In this document: piece by piece, positions 46,756 to 58,899 of the stretch
Layout: the number at the start of each line of letters is the position of its first letter
Position numbering within the stretch: the stretch's first letter is position 1
Source: Macrostomum hystrix
Taxonomy: Eukaryota; Platyhelminthes; Macrostomidae
DNA length: 64,000 nt
Assembly: GCA_950097015.1 (NCBI GenBank)
Contig: CATNEN010000007.1
Coordinates: 13,293,001 to 13,357,000 of the forward strand
Reading direction: 5' to 3'
Made by a program: the position numbers and the translations under genes
The notes under the pieces: model-generated
Database searches by the model: none
What the model was told of the DNA's origin: nothing
The model's input: the letters and a program-made list of their open reading frames with translations, nothing else

Positions 46756-48737
46756 ACGGAACAGTTTATGGCATCTTGGCTTACACATTAATTTCTTAAA
46801 TTACAACATTGATTTAGGCAAACGCTTTTAACCTGTCTGTATTAGCTTTTGCCGTATGACGCGAAATTCGCGCTACCCCTGATTCTTTGTAATCTTCAAG
46901 AATTTTTTGTTACAACTTACACTATCTCTTGTTCCTTCCGCACTAGAAGTTTTTATGCTTATCAGGCGTGGTTTAGTTGGCTGATAGGCTCTGTAAGTTA
47001 AACTCGTTTTAGCTTGAAGCGTTAGAATTCGTAAAAACGAATAGCATCTACGAATAGACAAATATCGAGTAGAATGGGAAAAACGATAAAAATTGTGGTG
47101 CTAAATGTAATAAATATTCTGCGATGCAATGTGATAAAATTCTTGATACTCACGTGGATAAGCTCGCAATCCCACACATGCGCAGTAATATTATCATATG
47201 TTATATGATTAGAACTTTAGTTATCAAAATAGTTTTTAGACTTATCGCACTTATCTGTGCCACTGGATCAGCAATTAAAGGTCTATTTGCATTCCTCCCA
47301 CACATGATAGTCCTTTCAGTCGATTTATTCACAGCTTTCTATTTATTTAATACTCTTTCTGTTAAGCTCTACTTTAGATCGCTTGTCGCGATCAGCTGAC
47401 TGGCGTACATGTATAGCGATGTATAGCAGTGTAATTTAGCTGCTCAACCACCCTTGAATTAAGCGTTATGTGTCAACAGATTTAAATTTCCTGCTAGTGA
47501 ATTGTTAAAATACGGCAACCGTATCTTTCTTCGTTCTTATAGTTTTTTAGTTAATTTACCTTTTTGTTTGCAATGGCCTTCATCATAATAGTCACTGTCT
47601 CTTGAATGATGCGTAATGAAATTAAAATACAATGCCACAAAAAACTATAATTAGCAATACTTTCTCTGGCTTAATAAGATAACTAGAAATCGATCTCGAA
47701 ACTCGGGCCGTAAAACGTCAGTAATTTTTTAGCTTTTCTAATATACGTTGTCCTGCTCATATGAACTGAATTACATTTAAATCATTCAGAACTGTTTGTT
47801 TGTGCTGCATTCCCATAGTGTTGCCCTTTTGTTTGTGTAATTAATTAGGTAGCAGTATGTTTGCCTGTTACTAAGCTGTGGTCAGTAGTGCAACAATTTC
47901 AGTGCGGTTGCTAACCCTTCTGTTTGGGTATTACATCGTGTAGTACATCGTATTGCATGTTTGCCTGTTACATAGCTGCGCTAAGCAGTGCAGCCAATTA
48001 AGTGCGTTTGCTAACCATTTTTATGTGTTCATATTGTATAACTGTATGTTTGGCTATTACAAAGCTGCAATTTGAGTAACATCAGTGCGGTGGTTTGTGA
48101 TAAGATTCATCTTTTGTGTTGTTTTGCGGCTGCTTTGCTCATGCAAACAAAATAAATAATATGTGTAGTCGCTGTCGGACAGGTGGTTATTACTTTAAGC
48201 AGCTAGTTTATGTTATAATTATTTAATGCTACAATTTAACTAAATGTAACTTAAGAGTGCAAAATCCAGGCTTTATGTTCATGCACTTTTTGTATGAAAT
48301 AAGTAATCTTATTTAGTTGCGTCATGCACTAAAGTCTCCATTGCACTTTTTGGGCTTAGCACGGAAGCCCTTTTAAATTAAGCTTTAATAAGAGATTTTC
48401 TTTCATCTGTTTTAAGCTAAAAAAACAAAGCAGTCTTAAGCAAACACAGTTGCTTCGTTTCTTAATTTTAGATCGAGTATTTTTTGTTTACTCGATTCTC
48501 GACGAATATGCAAACCAATAATAATACTTTTTGCGTATTGGTTGCTATTAAAAATAGTAAAGCTCAGAAAATTATTTTAGTTTGGATCTTCATGAATGGT
48601 TGAAGCGCTTTTCTATTATGACGTAAACGGCACCAACTGCTCTTCTAGGACGTTGGCTACTGTAATAAGTATGATGCAATTACTGCTACCACACTGTCTT
48701 CCCATCTCTGTATGTTTGTTTTGGTGTTCAATTTCAG
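46756..48737. other. Intergenic region, PRPF39 to TDP-43
   Basis: AT-rich. A candidate AATAAA lies at about 47110. A 91-codon hydrophobic open frame at 47124-47399 has no recognisable similarity and is not called. The right end carries an acceptor (TTCAATTTCAG) at 48737. Confidence 0.45.
47850..48105. repeat. Three degenerate direct repeats of about 95 bp
   Basis: Each unit contains TATGTTTG(C/G)C(T/A)(G/A)TTAC, an AAGCTG or TAGCTG block, then CAGTGCGG or AAGTGCG with TTTGCTAAC or GTTTGTGA. Units begin near 47855, 47957 and 48043. They are diverged, so the array is old. Confidence 0.7.
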
Positions 48738-48763
48738 TTCACGCGTTGTCTGACTGCTAAGTG

Positions 48764-50410
48764 ATGTCTGTTGAATATGTGCCTGTTTCCGAGGAAGAGG
48801 GTGATGACCCGATTGAAGTACCTACCGAGACAGATGGCAGCCTGCTGCTAACCACCCTGACAGCCCAATTTCCTGGCGTGTCTGGCTTGCGCTATCGAAG
48901 CCCCGAGACGGGTGCTTTGCGGGCAGTTCGTCTAGCTGACGGCCGGCTGCATCGGCCGCCCGAGCTGCTCTCTTGGACTCACAATGGAAACGTGGTCTAC
49001 TTATGTACTTTCCCCAAGGATAACAAGCGCAAAGTGGAGCACGATGAAATTGACAATCTCAGCTCCAAACCAAAGAAAGCTGATCGGAAAAAGTGCACGG
49101 ACCTTATTGTCTTGGGTCTGCCATACAAGACCACAGAGGAAGATCTACGAGAATACTTCTGCAAGTTTGGCGAGCTGGTCATGACTCAGATCAAACGAGA
49201 CCAGAAGAGCAACAGCAAGGGCTATGGCTTCATTCGCTTCGCTGAATATGAGAGTCAATTGGAGTGCCTGTCCAGCCCTAGGCACCAGATTGAGGGCCGC
49301 TGGTGCGAGGTAAAGGTACCAATCAGCCAGGGCGAAACTCCCGGCCCTGTCAACGTTCCCCGGCGCGTTTTTGTTGGTCGCATCACTGAGGAGCTGACTG
49401 CTCCTGTGCTCAAAGAGTTTTTCGGTCAGTATGGTCCTGTTGAGGAGGTCTACATCCCCAAGCCCTTCCGTTCCTTTGCTTTTCTAACATTTGGCGACTC
49501 TAGCACCGTGTCGGAACTGGTCGGTGAAGACTTCGTGATTAACGGTGTTTCTGTTCACGTTGGGCACGCTAACCCAAAGCATAGTTTTGGACAGGTGAGA
49601 CAGTGCTACTGTGACCTGCTCGTAATAATTAAGTTTTAGCGTTGACGAGGAGTGATTAGGAGCGTTGATTAGGAGATTAGTCCTCCTAATCTGTTTTCCC
49701 AGGGCTCTGAGTTGTCGATTTCTGGGTTGTGACTTCTAAGAAGCCTAAGTTTAGACAGAAGTTTTCTTTATTGAATTTTATTAGTCATCTTAAAGGCTCG
49801 CATTCTTTAAGCTAAGCTACGAGCGTATTTTGTCCTATTTGATAAATCATGCGTGATCTATTGAGTCTCCTGCTAACCTGTGGCCTGCTATAATCATTTG
49901 ACCCTCTTGATGCATGATACATAAACAAAGTAAGCACCAGTCCTATGTAGCGGTCCTATGTTTTGTAGTCTTGAGTTTTTAATGCCAGCTTTTCACAAAT
50001 GTAATGATTCTAGCTTACTTTACTGCCACACTCCTGCTTCTAACCTTTATCCACAGATGAGTGGCGGGCCGCCTTTTAAGCAAGGTGGCTCGTATATGTC
50101 TGGCCAGGGTCACATGGGACCGCCGCGTGGCTGGCAGCCTATGGCCGGACAGCCGCAGCCTGGTGGGCCTCAGCAGTACCAGGACATGGTCAATACCCTG
50201 GCAACGAATCCGCAGATCCTGGCGGCCGCCCTCGCTCAGGTATCCAGCATGAGCATGGAATCCCCAGGGCAGCAGCAGGCGCGCGGTGGCCCAGGCCGCA
50301 GTGGTTATGGTGGCGCCAATCGGGGCGGCGCCTCTGCGGCAGGTGCCAGTGGAGATGCCAACGGTGGCTACTCGTCTGGTGGTGGTGGTAACTATGGAAA
50401 CTACTGGTGA
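48764..50410 (+). CDS. TARDBP: TDP-43 homologue (TAR DNA-binding protein), 394 aa
   Basis: Nuclear RNA-binding protein for UG-rich RNA that controls splicing and RNA stability. Two exons, 48764-49594 and 50057-50410, total 1,185 nt, 394 codons plus stop (human: 414). The N-terminal ubiquitin-like oligomerisation domain is at 1-80 (EYVPVSEEEGD, LTAQFPGVSGLRYRSPE). A bipartite nuclear signal is at about 85-110 (KRK and KKADRKK). RRM1 is at about 112-185 (LIVLGLPY, KGYGFIRF) and RRM2 at about 200-270 (VFVGRI, RSFAFLTF). The second exon encodes the low-complexity Gly-rich tail: it keeps a short Ala/Leu helix (NPQILAAALAQV), in the position of the conserved helix of the vertebrate tail, and ends GGGNYGNYW. 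ATG at 48764 is the first in the leader after the acceptor at 48737. A GTG directly before it is not a start. Intron retention would give a 292-residue form without the Gly-rich tail (stop at 49637). Confidence 0.96.
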
Positions 50411-52439
50411 TGCTTCTTTGGTTGCTTCTCTGTATTTTAACTGACTCTTTCTGGGAGAGTTAAGTCGCTGTTGTGTTTAATTAATGGACGTGCTTTCGCA
50501 CGTTTTATTCCTGCTGCTTGTCCCAAAGCGTCCTATCTATGCTGTTATCTGTCATGCTGCAAGAACGATGTACGTCTTCTAAATAGGGCTTTAAACGCGT
50601 AAATGATTAATTTAATTTTACTCGTGCAAAGCAGAACATTACCTTTTAGAGCTCAAATATTCAAAACTTTTAGGTTAGCTTTCTTTTTATTTTAGATGCT
50701 TCTCGCTTTCGCTTAAAATGAGCAAAATTAACCATTGCACAGGTATTTTTCTGTAGCTTAAGTTGATACGTAAAATATGAATATGAAACGCAAACGCAAA
50801 CGTATGCCTGTATGCAAAACTAAAATCTGACAACTCAGCTGCTTCTTCACTAAATATGCAGTAATTTCTTTGCCTATTTTGTCCGTTTTAGGAAATCAAT
50901 TACTTAACTCAGAATCGCAATCAAAAGTTCTACGCCGACAATTTTTGGCGTAGAATACGTTATTTATGAGGCGCTGACTAGCGCGAAGAAAACGTTTTTT
51001 AAGGTTCATCTTGTCTAGCCAACTCACCTTGTTATGAACAGAAGCAAATATCCTAGCAAATGGTGAAGTCGCATATTTGCCACATGCAAGTTTCCATATG
51101 CGCAAAGCAATAGAAATCTGTGAAGTAATCAGTAACAAAATCTGGATTTTAAATACATATTTGTTTAAACTTGAAACGGTTCATTTTTATCGTACTTATT
51201 CCTAATTACCATTATTATCATTTTGCGAACTTTTCCAATAATTGAATAAAATTATTTATTATTCACTTTTCTCTGCCCAAGCAAAACTGTCCGTTTCACC
51301 ACCCGCTCTCGCTATCAATAATTGAGCCGCCCCCTGACTCGCAAGCAAAATGCAAAATGATGTACATAATATTCAAACTGAGCGGTCGCACATCACAATC
51401 TGCAGTTGTTATATTGCAGTTTGTGCTGTAACTTCTCGTATAACCACAACTGCAATTAGGCTTTGATGCGCATTAACTTAATTTATTTAATACATAAATG
51501 AAGCTGTCTAAAAGTGTGTATGCATCCAATAAAACAGCTACAACTATGCACCTAACACACTACTGTCTTGTATACTAGAATTGAAGATTAAAGTAAAAAC
51601 TTTGCACGTCATTTTAACGGCCATGATATTCAACACTTTATTTGAAAACTGTTTTCATTCATGGCTTAGATTGTAGATCATGGATTGTTCTTAGTTACCA
51701 TAGGACGTTATCGGGGTTAGCAAATGACATTCAGTCTTGCATTTAATCGGGTGTAGTAATGCTAATATGAATGCTAAAGCCGAAGTACAGAGCATTTGCC
51801 ATGATTCATCAACCCTAGCGTATTTTTCTTCTAGGCAGTCTTCGGTGCAGTGCAGTAATAGAAGGATAAGCATACAAGCCTTGGTGCAAAATGAGATTTA
51901 CGGCTAGTGACTAGTGCGGTCACGCGTTTTAACAACCGGCACACGGTTAAGTGCTGCTCAGTTTTGCTGAGCTGCTAACATAGCGCGTTAGAGTGATCGC
52001 GCGTGAATGATGGAAGTCGATTTTGATAAATAAAACTGACAAGCATACGTCAGTTTATTTGCCCAGCCAGAGACGAGGCCATGTGTCGCCTGCATAATTA
52101 AACATCGATCACTTTTAGCTCTATTATGCATTCTCTATAATTTGATGAGCATTTTGGCGCAAGTGATTGATTGCCGAAGCCCTACTTGGAGTTTTTTTTA
52201 TGATTTTGCGATTTACAACAATTTTGTTAGCGTTGACCTTGTTTAAAAATGAACATTTTCTCGTGTCAAATGGAAATCACAGCGCGTCGTAACGGCTTAA
52301 AAACGAAAGCAACTCATGCCAAAAATATCCGAGGCTGATGCTAAAATATAATTGTTACACGTATACATGTAGTTGAAAACTTAAAGGGAGAATGCCGTAG
52401 AGCAATGAAGCTCATCGAAGCCTCTTTTAGCAGGCAGAA
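50411..52439. other. 3'UTR and intergenic region after TDP-43
   Basis: AT-rich, no further gene recognised. Candidate AATAAA hexamers at about 51245 and 51527. Confidence 0.4.
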
Positions 52440-53420
52440 CTGCATATATAGTGTTCAGGGACAGCGGGAACAATGACAGCTCATTCCGCTAACCCCTGGA
52501 CGACCGACGCGCCTTCATCGACGAATTTTTAGTGCCTTACTGACAGAGGCGTGTCCCGAGAAATATTACTCTGACCTGCATGCTGACGAAGTATTCAGCG
52601 GTTTCTTCACCCGAGTCACAGAAACTACAGGTGACGTTTGGGATATTGCTCTGAATGAACAGATCCCGGGAGAAGCAGCCATGTCCGCAGCCATATCCTA
52701 ACACGATCATAGCGTTGGTGTTGGGCGCAGGAGGCTGCAGAGCTGCCTGGTGCTTGTCTGCAGGTCCTGCAGTTCGCCCAAATTGAGCGATGCTGCATGG
52801 GTTTCGACCCGCGGTTTTATGCGAACGCTAATGACGCAGCCAGAAATCGTTACGAGGGGTTCAGAGCTGGCCCCAGTGAGGATCTTGATCGAGGCGTGTG
52901 TGTTTGCAAGCGTGTCTAGCTCTTTGCCTCTGATCCCCAAATGTCCCGGCAGCCGGCACCCATTTAAGGGTGTTGTCGGATAAAAAACTTGTTAAGAAGG
53001 GAAAACGCAGTGGATAACTATATAGCAGAGTTGGTATTTGGTACAAATAGCATGCAGTGTAGCTTTGCTATCGGAACAAAAATTGGCTCTACCGGCAACA
53101 CCAGTGGCGAGCAGCTCTGCACAGCAGGTTACGTGTGGACCTCGTTTTGGAAAACACTACAGTGGGTTGGGCACATGGGAGGCGATCTAATTCCCATTGA
53201 TAACGATACAAACGCCGAAACTGATATTACTTGACTGCTTCGAGCCGTTAATGTAGCAATGAAGCTCACCGAGGTTGCAGCCGTCATCGATGGCTTCTGG
53301 CGAGTTAATAGCGACCGTGAAGCGTTGTCTCGCATTAGGTCTTGAAATCATGTTATCCATGAGAATACGGTAAGCATCGAATTCATGGAGAAAGTTAGGC
53401 CACATTTCACTGTTTTTTGG
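52440..53420 (-). mobile_element. Decayed LINE remnant: RNase H and C-terminal zinc finger
   Basis: Minus-strand pieces match the C-terminal half of family-A ORF2 at low identity: an RNase H start (LHCYINGSKQSS with FGVCIV, near 53230), VFQNEV, CSDSKATLHA, then GIRGKELDTLANTHA (52915), a GHGCFSR block near 52670, and CSFCDSGEETAEYF as the CCHC-type finger near 52610. Several frameshifts are present. Related to but much older than the element at 54.1 kb. Confidence 0.75.
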
Positions 53421-53465
53421 AGTTAACAGCCGAGAGTCCCAGTTCTTTTTACAAAAGGTCTAAAG

Positions 53466-53525
53466 CGAAGGCTTGTTATAATAATATAATATAATCTGAT
53501 ATAATAATATAATAATAATAAGCCT
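53466..53525. repeat. ATA-rich microsatellite
   Basis: Irregular ATAATATAAT repeats. Confidence 0.8.
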
Positions 53526-53769
53526 AATCTTTTTAAATATAATTAATATAACTAAAGTTCACTTGAAATACTAATAATAGCCTTAGATTTAAAATGCTAA
53601 GAAATGCAGATATTAAATTTATAGAAATTATGACCATCTCACCTAGGGCTAGGATATAAATTTGAATCCTAAAAAATTGTGACATTTTCTTATATTAAAG
53701 GAAAATAAACTTTTTAAAGTATTTTATAAACATTGCCAAAAATTTTTGTATAGAACATTTCAATGGTAC

Positions 53770-53942
53770 CGGATAAAACGAGGAAACGGACGCGGATCCG
53801 GACCGGATGCGTCGGATAAAACGCGGAAACGGACGCGGATCCGGACTGGATGCGTCGGATAAAACGCGGAATACGGAAATAGTTAGTAAAACGCGGATTG
53901 CGGAAACGGATGCGGATGCGGAAACGGATAAAAACGAGTTAC
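53770..53942. repeat. Short tandem array, 43-bp unit
   Basis: GGATAAAACG recurs at 53771, 53814 and 53857. Each unit carries CGGACGCGGATCCGGAC, then the array decays into CGGAAACGGATGCGGA motifs. It is GC-rich in an AT-rich setting. Confidence 0.85.
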
Positions 53943-54228
53943 ATCGGATACTAACTATTTAGTCTGACACTTAAAAACGACAATACAGAGCCCGGAGACA
54001 AAAAGCGTAGAGTTTCTAGCTGGCGCTTTATGTGTATTTGCGATAGGCTAATGCTTCTTATAGTTACTAAAGATACTAAGCTTAACAAATGCACCCCAGA
54101 CCGGGGGAACTTGAGTTACTTGACTTAGCGGCAGGGAGCCTCCATGACGGACGCAGCGAGGAGGCGGCAGATGCCGCCCATATCGCTAACCCCTGGCAGC
54201 CAGACAGCCTCCAGCGAGGCGGTGCCGC

Positions 54229-57200
54229 TCAGGGTGGTCCGTCGGTCGATTCCGCCGCGCGATCTTCCTCGCCATAGGCTGGGAAGAAATCAGCTCGGCC
54301 GGTATCCCGGAGGAAGTGGGCGAGCTGTGGGATGTTCTCGGGCGAGCAGGCTTCGGCGAGAGTCGGTGCCGGCCCGAGATGTTTTAGCCTGGCCCGGGTG
54401 AAGGCCGGGCAGTGGCAGATGAAATGCTCTGCATTTTCGCGTCCGGAGCAGCAGAAGGGACACGTTTCCTCAGGCACGTGGCCTTGAAGGTAGCGGTGTC
54501 TGGTGAAGCAGCCATGTCCCGAAAGAGCCATAGTGACTGCTCTTAGGTCTCTGCGGTTAAGCCTGAGTAAGGCCTTACGCAGGTTACTAGAGGGGGTTGG
54601 CACCGCAGCCCTGGACTGGCGACAGTTCAGGGTGCTGGACCACCTCCTCCGGTGCTGGGTCTCCATCCAGCAGTTGATGCTGGAGTTGACAACTGAGATG
54701 GGGATCGGGGACTCCGGGCCCGGGCCCATCAGGGAGCTGGCTGCTCCAGCCTTAGCAAGCTGGTCCGCCATCTCATTCCCTGTGAACCCGGCATGCCCAG
54801 GGATCCACAGCAGCTCCACCTTGTTAGACTGCGCCAACCCGTTTAACTGGGTGTTGCAGTCCAAGGTGGTTCTGGAGCGAGAGGTGCAGCGGCTGAGGGC
54901 CTTGAGGGCTGCTTGACTGTCGGAGTGAAAAAAGATCCTCCGACCAGCCAGCTGCCTCTGGCGCAGCTCAGCCGCACAGAAGCTGATGGCGAGCACTTCG
55001 TTTTGGAAAACGCTAGAGCTCTTGCCACAGTATTGGGAGTGGGTCCAGAGGACCTCACCACCCGAGGCGACGCACACTCCGAATCCCGATTTACCGTTCA
55101 TCAGAGAGCCGTCAGTGTAACAGTAGACTGCCGGGTCATCCCAGCAGTCCTTTACCTCATTACGAGGGGAGATGCTGACTTTGTACCTGTGGCTCCGGAG
55201 TAAAGTGGCCGGGGCCCCGTCCGAAAGGATGGTGAGCCCTCCGCACTCGCCCAGAGTTTTCAGGCAGAGGTCAGAGTGAGGCAGAAGGGAGCGCTTCGAG
55301 AAGGCTCGCGAATTCTGGAAGGAGACACCCGCATCAAGAAGACGACGGGTGGACTTTGCTGCTTCCCCCTTGACGAAAATGTCAATGGGTGTAGCGTTGA
55401 GGAAAGCATTCATGCCTTCGAAGGGAGTGGAGGGTGGGGCGCCCAGCGTCATACGACAGGCTCTGCCCTGCACCCTATAAAGCGCCTCCAGGTTTTTCTG
55501 GATGCCCATGGCGCTGGCCCAGATGAGGCCAGCGTAAGCGACGGACGGTCTAATGATCGCCGTGTAAATCCACCAAAGGTTCTTGGGGGTTAGCCCCCAA
55601 GTGGTGCCCACGGCACGCCTGACTTGCGCCAGTATGGCCAGGGCCCTCTTGGCCTTTGTGGTGATGTGTGGGGTCCAGTTAAGCCTATGGTCTAGCACGA
55701 GACCAAGGCACCGGACCTGCTTTTCCATGGCAATATTCTTGCCATAGAGAGTCAGAGGCTCAATGGTCCAGAGCAGTTTGCTGGTAAACATAACCGCAAC
55801 GGTCTTGGACTCAGAGAGTCGGAGCCCGCATTGGTCCGCCCAGCGCACCGCCCTGTTGATAAAGCCCTGGATGAGGTCTCTGGTGGTTTCCGCCGAGGGG
55901 CCCGCGCAGATGGCGGTCACATCGTCGGCATATCCCACCTTCAGGACTGGGTCTGGACGAGTGCTTTTCAGCAGCTCATCCATGACGAGATTCCACAGCA
56001 GTGGGGTGAGGACGCCGCCTTGGGGCCCTCCTTTTAGGACAGGTGCCGAGAGCAGCCTTCCTTCGAGGTGGGCCACCACGTGGCGATGCCGGATCATGTA
56101 CATGACCCAGCGAACGAGGTGGGGGTGAGTGGCCCTGGAGACCAGGGCCTCCTCAAAAGCTTCGAAAACAACGTTATCGAAGGCCCCCTCAATGTCTAGG
56201 AAGACAGCCAGGGCAAAACCGCTGCCCAGCACTGCCTTCTCGAGAGTCTCCACGATGCAGTGGAGGGCGCTCTCCGTGGACCGGCCCGCCCGAAAGGCGT
56301 GCTGGTTTGGGGAGAGCGGGGCCCGCCCTAGCTCTACAGTAAGAAGGCGCCAAAGCACCAGTCTTTCCATGAGCTTGAGGCAGGTGGAAGTCAAACTTAT
56401 CGGGCGATAGGACTTGACCGAGCGATAGTCGCCTTTGGCGGGCTTCGGGATGAAGACGACCCGGGCTTCGTGCCACAGCGCTGGTACATAGCCCAGCACG
56501 ATGCAGGCCCGTAGAAGTCTGCAGAGGAGATGGAGGAAGCGGCCATTTTTGACCGCTTCATGCAAAAAGGCCGGATAAATACCATCTGGCCCAGGTGCTT
56601 TGAAAGGGTTGAATGACTTTGCCGCGCGAACGATGCGGTCATTCGTGACGAGTGACTGAGCCAGGCCCTGACCTCCACGTGAGTGGTCGTCTGGGCCAAA
56701 GTGCGCCGGTACACTCGGGAAGAAATGCCCTAGCATAAGCTCGAGCGTTTCCTCCGGGCGCTCCGTGATCGAGCCGTCTGGCTTTTTGATCGATGAGAGC
56801 TTGGAGAAGCGGTCGTTGGTGAGCGCCTTTACCACGCGGGCCGTGGGCCGCGAGCCCTCAAGCCCTTCGCAGTATTGTCGCCACTTGTCCGCTTTTGCCC
56901 TTCTGACCCGGCCCTTAAACTCATGGATGGCGCGAGTATAGGCCTCTTTGTCATTAGGGTCGTGCGAGATTTTCATCCTCCTCTGGAGAGCCTTTGCTCG
57001 GCGTCTCAGGACTCCGAGCTCGGGGTTCCACCAGGGGGCCGATTTTTTGCCTTTGTAGGCTTTGAGCGGGCAAGCCATTTCGTAGGCCTCTGTGATGGCG
57101 CCGCCCAGCAGGGCAGCCACTCCATCTAGGTCCTGCGTGGTTGCCATGGCCATGGAGGGGTCGGAATCCCGAAGGCCCTCATGCAGCTTTTGGCTGAACA

Positions 57201-57933
57201 CGGGCCAGTCGGTGTTTCTGACATTACGCCTCCAAATAGGCTTTTGCTTCTTATCGGGGGTACCGATGTTGAAGCGAATGAAGCGGTGGTCCGAGAGCGA
57301 GCTTTCGGTCTCCCACACCTCCCACCCCAGCACCCTTGGGAGGATGCCGGGTGAGGCCAGGGTGACGTCAAGCACCTCAGCCCACCGCCCATTGTCGAAC
57401 GTGGGCGTGTTGCCCACATTGCAGAAGTTAAGAGGCGTGCCGCTAACGAAGGCCAGGAGCTCTTCGCCGCGGTCATTGATTTTTGAGCTACCCCAGTGGG
57501 TGTGATGCGAGTTTGCATCTCCCGCGAGGAGCAGCTCAAAATTTCGTGCCCTGGCGAAATCACAGAGGGCGACGAGGGTATCGCTGACCACGGGGGCGTC
57601 GCCTGCCAGGTAGGCGGATGCCACGAGGGTCAACTTGTTGGGCACAATGTGTGCAGATTGGATGACGCAGATGTCCCCGTTAGAGAGATCGGGTCTCATC
57701 CACGCATTTAAGGCTTTTGCAGCATAGATCAGTGATCTAGGGCGGACAGAGTCTGCCATGCAGAAGCAGTCATAGCCAGCAGGAATGTTAATTGGCTTGT
57801 TTTTTGATAACCAGGGCTCCTGCACAAGTACAAGGCCCGGCATCGTGCGCTCTGTCGTGCGCATCAGATTGACTGATGCTGCCACGCAGTGCTGGGTGTT
57901 AACTTGCAGGCATGATATTCCGGGCATCATCAT
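54229..57933 (-). CDS. LINE ORF2: endonuclease, reverse transcriptase, RNase H (1,234 aa)
   Basis: Uninterrupted. The AP-type endonuclease covers about 1-225 with QEPW (about 38), [12 protein letters not shown] (about 138) and SDHRF (about 213). Reverse transcriptase is at about 470-760: [20 protein letters not shown], motif [11 protein letters not shown] (about 574), [13 protein letters not shown], and catalytic YADD at 668-671. RNase H at about 935-1065 has [19 protein letters not shown] and [10 protein letters not shown], so all four acidic positions are present. A CCHC finger C-x2-C-x8-H-x4-C is near 1154. The first ATG is in the same frame as ORF1, four codons past its TAG. Three consecutive ATG codons are available there. 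Function: target-primed reverse transcription of its own RNA. Confidence 0.95.
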   Translation of the reverse strand: MMMPGISCLQVNTQHCVAASVNLMRTTERTMPGLVLVQEPWLSKNKPINIPAGYDCFCMADSVRPRSLIYAAKALNAWMRPDLSNGDICVIQSAHIVPNKLTLVASAYLAGDAPVVSDTLVALCDFARARNFELLLAGDANSHHTHWGSSKINDRGEELLAFVSGTPLNFCNVGNTPTFDNGRWAEVLDVTLASPGILPRVLGWEVWETESSLSDHRFIRFNIGTPDKKQKPIWRRNVRNTDWPVFSQKLHEGLRDSDPSMAMATTQDLDGVAALLGGAITEAYEMACPLKAYKGKKSAPWWNPELGVLRRRAKALQRRMKISHDPNDKEAYTRAIHEFKGRVRRAKADKWRQYCEGLEGSRPTARVVKALTNDRFSKLSSIKKPDGSITERPEETLELMLGHFFPSVPAHFGPDDHSRGGQGLAQSLVTNDRIVRAAKSFNPFKAPGPDGIYPAFLHEAVKNGRFLHLLCRLLRACIVLGYVPALWHEARVVFIPKPAKGDYRSVKSYRPISLTSTCLKLMERLVLWRLLTVELGRAPLSPNQHAFRAGRSTESALHCIVETLEKAVLGSGFALAVFLDIEGAFDNVVFEAFEEALVSRATHPHLVRWVMYMIRHRHVVAHLEGRLLSAPVLKGGPQGGVLTPLLWNLVMDELLKSTRPDPVLKVGYADDVTAICAGPSAETTRDLIQGFINRAVRWADQCGLRLSESKTVAVMFTSKLLWTIEPLTLYGKNIAMEKQVRCLGLVLDHRLNWTPHITTKAKRALAILAQVRRAVGTTWGLTPKNLWWIYTAIIRPSVAYAGLIWASAMGIQKNLEALYRVQGRACRMTLGAPPSTPFEGMNAFLNATPIDIFVKGEAAKSTRRLLDAGVSFQNSRAFSKRSLLPHSDLCLKTLGECGGLTILSDGAPATLLRSHRYKVSISPRNEVKDCWDDPAVYCYTDGSLMNGKSGFGVCVASGGEVLWTHSQYCGKSSSVFQNEVLAISFCAAELRQRQLAGRRIFFHSDSQAALKALSRCTSRSRTTLDCNTQLNGLAQSNKVELLWIPGHAGFTGNEMADQLAKAGAASSLMGPGPESPIPISVVNSSINCWMETQHRRRWSSTLNCRQSRAAVPTPSSNLRKALLRLNRRDLRAVTMALSGHGCFTRHRYLQGHVPEETCPFCCSGRENAEHFICHCPAFTRARLKHLGPAPTLAEACSPENIPQLAHFLRDTGRADFFPAYGEEDRAAESTDGPP

Positions 57934-57945
57934 GCAGACAGAGGT

Positions 57946-58899
57946 CTACTTGGAGGGGGACTCAGCCAGAAGGCGGTCCTCCTCCTCCGGGTCGATGTCG
58001 GTAGCCATGGGCTCCTCCGTGCCCCGGCCCCGAGCCAGAGGCGGGAACTCGACGGGGTCAGCCGCCCAGTCCCCACCCCCGGCCCCGAGCCCAGGCCCAG
58101 AGTCACCCTCAACCGGTGCCGACACCGCACCCTGGGCCGTGGGAGGGGCGCTCGAAGGGCCCTGCTCGAAGGAGCTGGGCACCTTAGAGGCCTCCCCCGT
58201 AGCCCTTGGTTGCGGCGCCTGCCCCGGTGGGCCACCGCGCATCTCAGCGCGCAGCTGGGCCATCCTGGCGGTTCGCACCACCTCGGAGGCCCGCTGGAGA
58301 AGGCCCCGGCGCTTTGTGATGCGCGCGGGGCGACACTCAGAGCTGCCAGCGATGGCACGCTCTGGCCTTTTTTGGCGAGACGACTGGGCCCTGCCCCCAG
58401 TCCCAACCTCGGGGTCCGAGGACCCTTCAGTGGCCGGTACGGTGGTGGGCCCGGTCTGACCTCGAGTTTTATCTGCCTCGAAGGCGAAGATTTTGGTCTT
58501 CCACAGACCAATGCAGATGTTGGCGCCATCTGGGTATCGACGTGTCCATTGCTCGGACAGGCCCAGAATGGCGGTGAACCCGGTGCCATCGGGGCGCAGG
58601 ATCGTGCGGTGCACGATCAGGCCCGCTGTCGGCAGCTCCCGGTTCATCGCGATGAGGCCCATGCGGAGGTCCTCAGCGCTGGTGACGACACTTTTCGCCG
58701 GGACGAAAATGCGGTGTCGCTTGGTCTTTGTGGAGGTTGTGGAGCGCTTAGCGCCCCGGTCATCGCGCGAGTTTGGCAGCGCGGCATTTGTGGCGGTCGC
58801 GGGGCCAGCTAGCCCGGGCGCCGCAGCGTGTATGGCCTCGGGCACCATGGTGTCCTCGGCCGGAGCAGTTGGAAGGCTGGAAGCCATTAGAAGCTGCAA
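57946..58899 (-). CDS. LINE ORF1, gag-like (317 aa)
   Basis: Open from 58899; the ATG four codons on (MASS) is an alternative start. Low-complexity Ala/Pro-rich N-terminus with a basic TKTKRHRIFVP patch at about 58. A folded segment at about 75-150 (LRMGLIAMNRELP...GLIVHRTILRP) may be an RRM-like or other RNA-binding fold. A basic segment (KRRGLLQRA) and a long Pro/Gly/Glu-rich tail ending PSK then TAG follow. No CCHC knuckle is visible. It is the presumed RNA-binding chaperone of the element. The TAG is followed in the same frame by ORF2. Confidence 0.85.
   Translation of the reverse strand: MQLLMASSLPTAPAEDTMVPEAIHAAAPGLAGPATATNAALPNSRDDRGAKRSTTSTKTKRHRIFVPAKSVVTSAEDLRMGLIAMNRELPTAGLIVHRTILRPDGTGFTAILGLSEQWTRRYPDGANICIGLWKTKIFAFEADKTRGQTGPTTVPATEGSSDPEVGTGGRAQSSRQKRPERAIAGSSECRPARITKRRGLLQRASEVVRTARMAQLRAEMRGGPPGQAPQPRATGEASKVPSSFEQGPSSAPPTAQGAVSAPVEGDSGPGLGAGGGDWAADPVEFPPLARGRGTEEPMATDIDPEEEDRLLAESPSK

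Noticed and set aside
47124-47399. 91-codon hydrophobic open frame
   Set aside because: No family similarity or splice/poly(A) context; AT-rich DNA commonly gives such frames.
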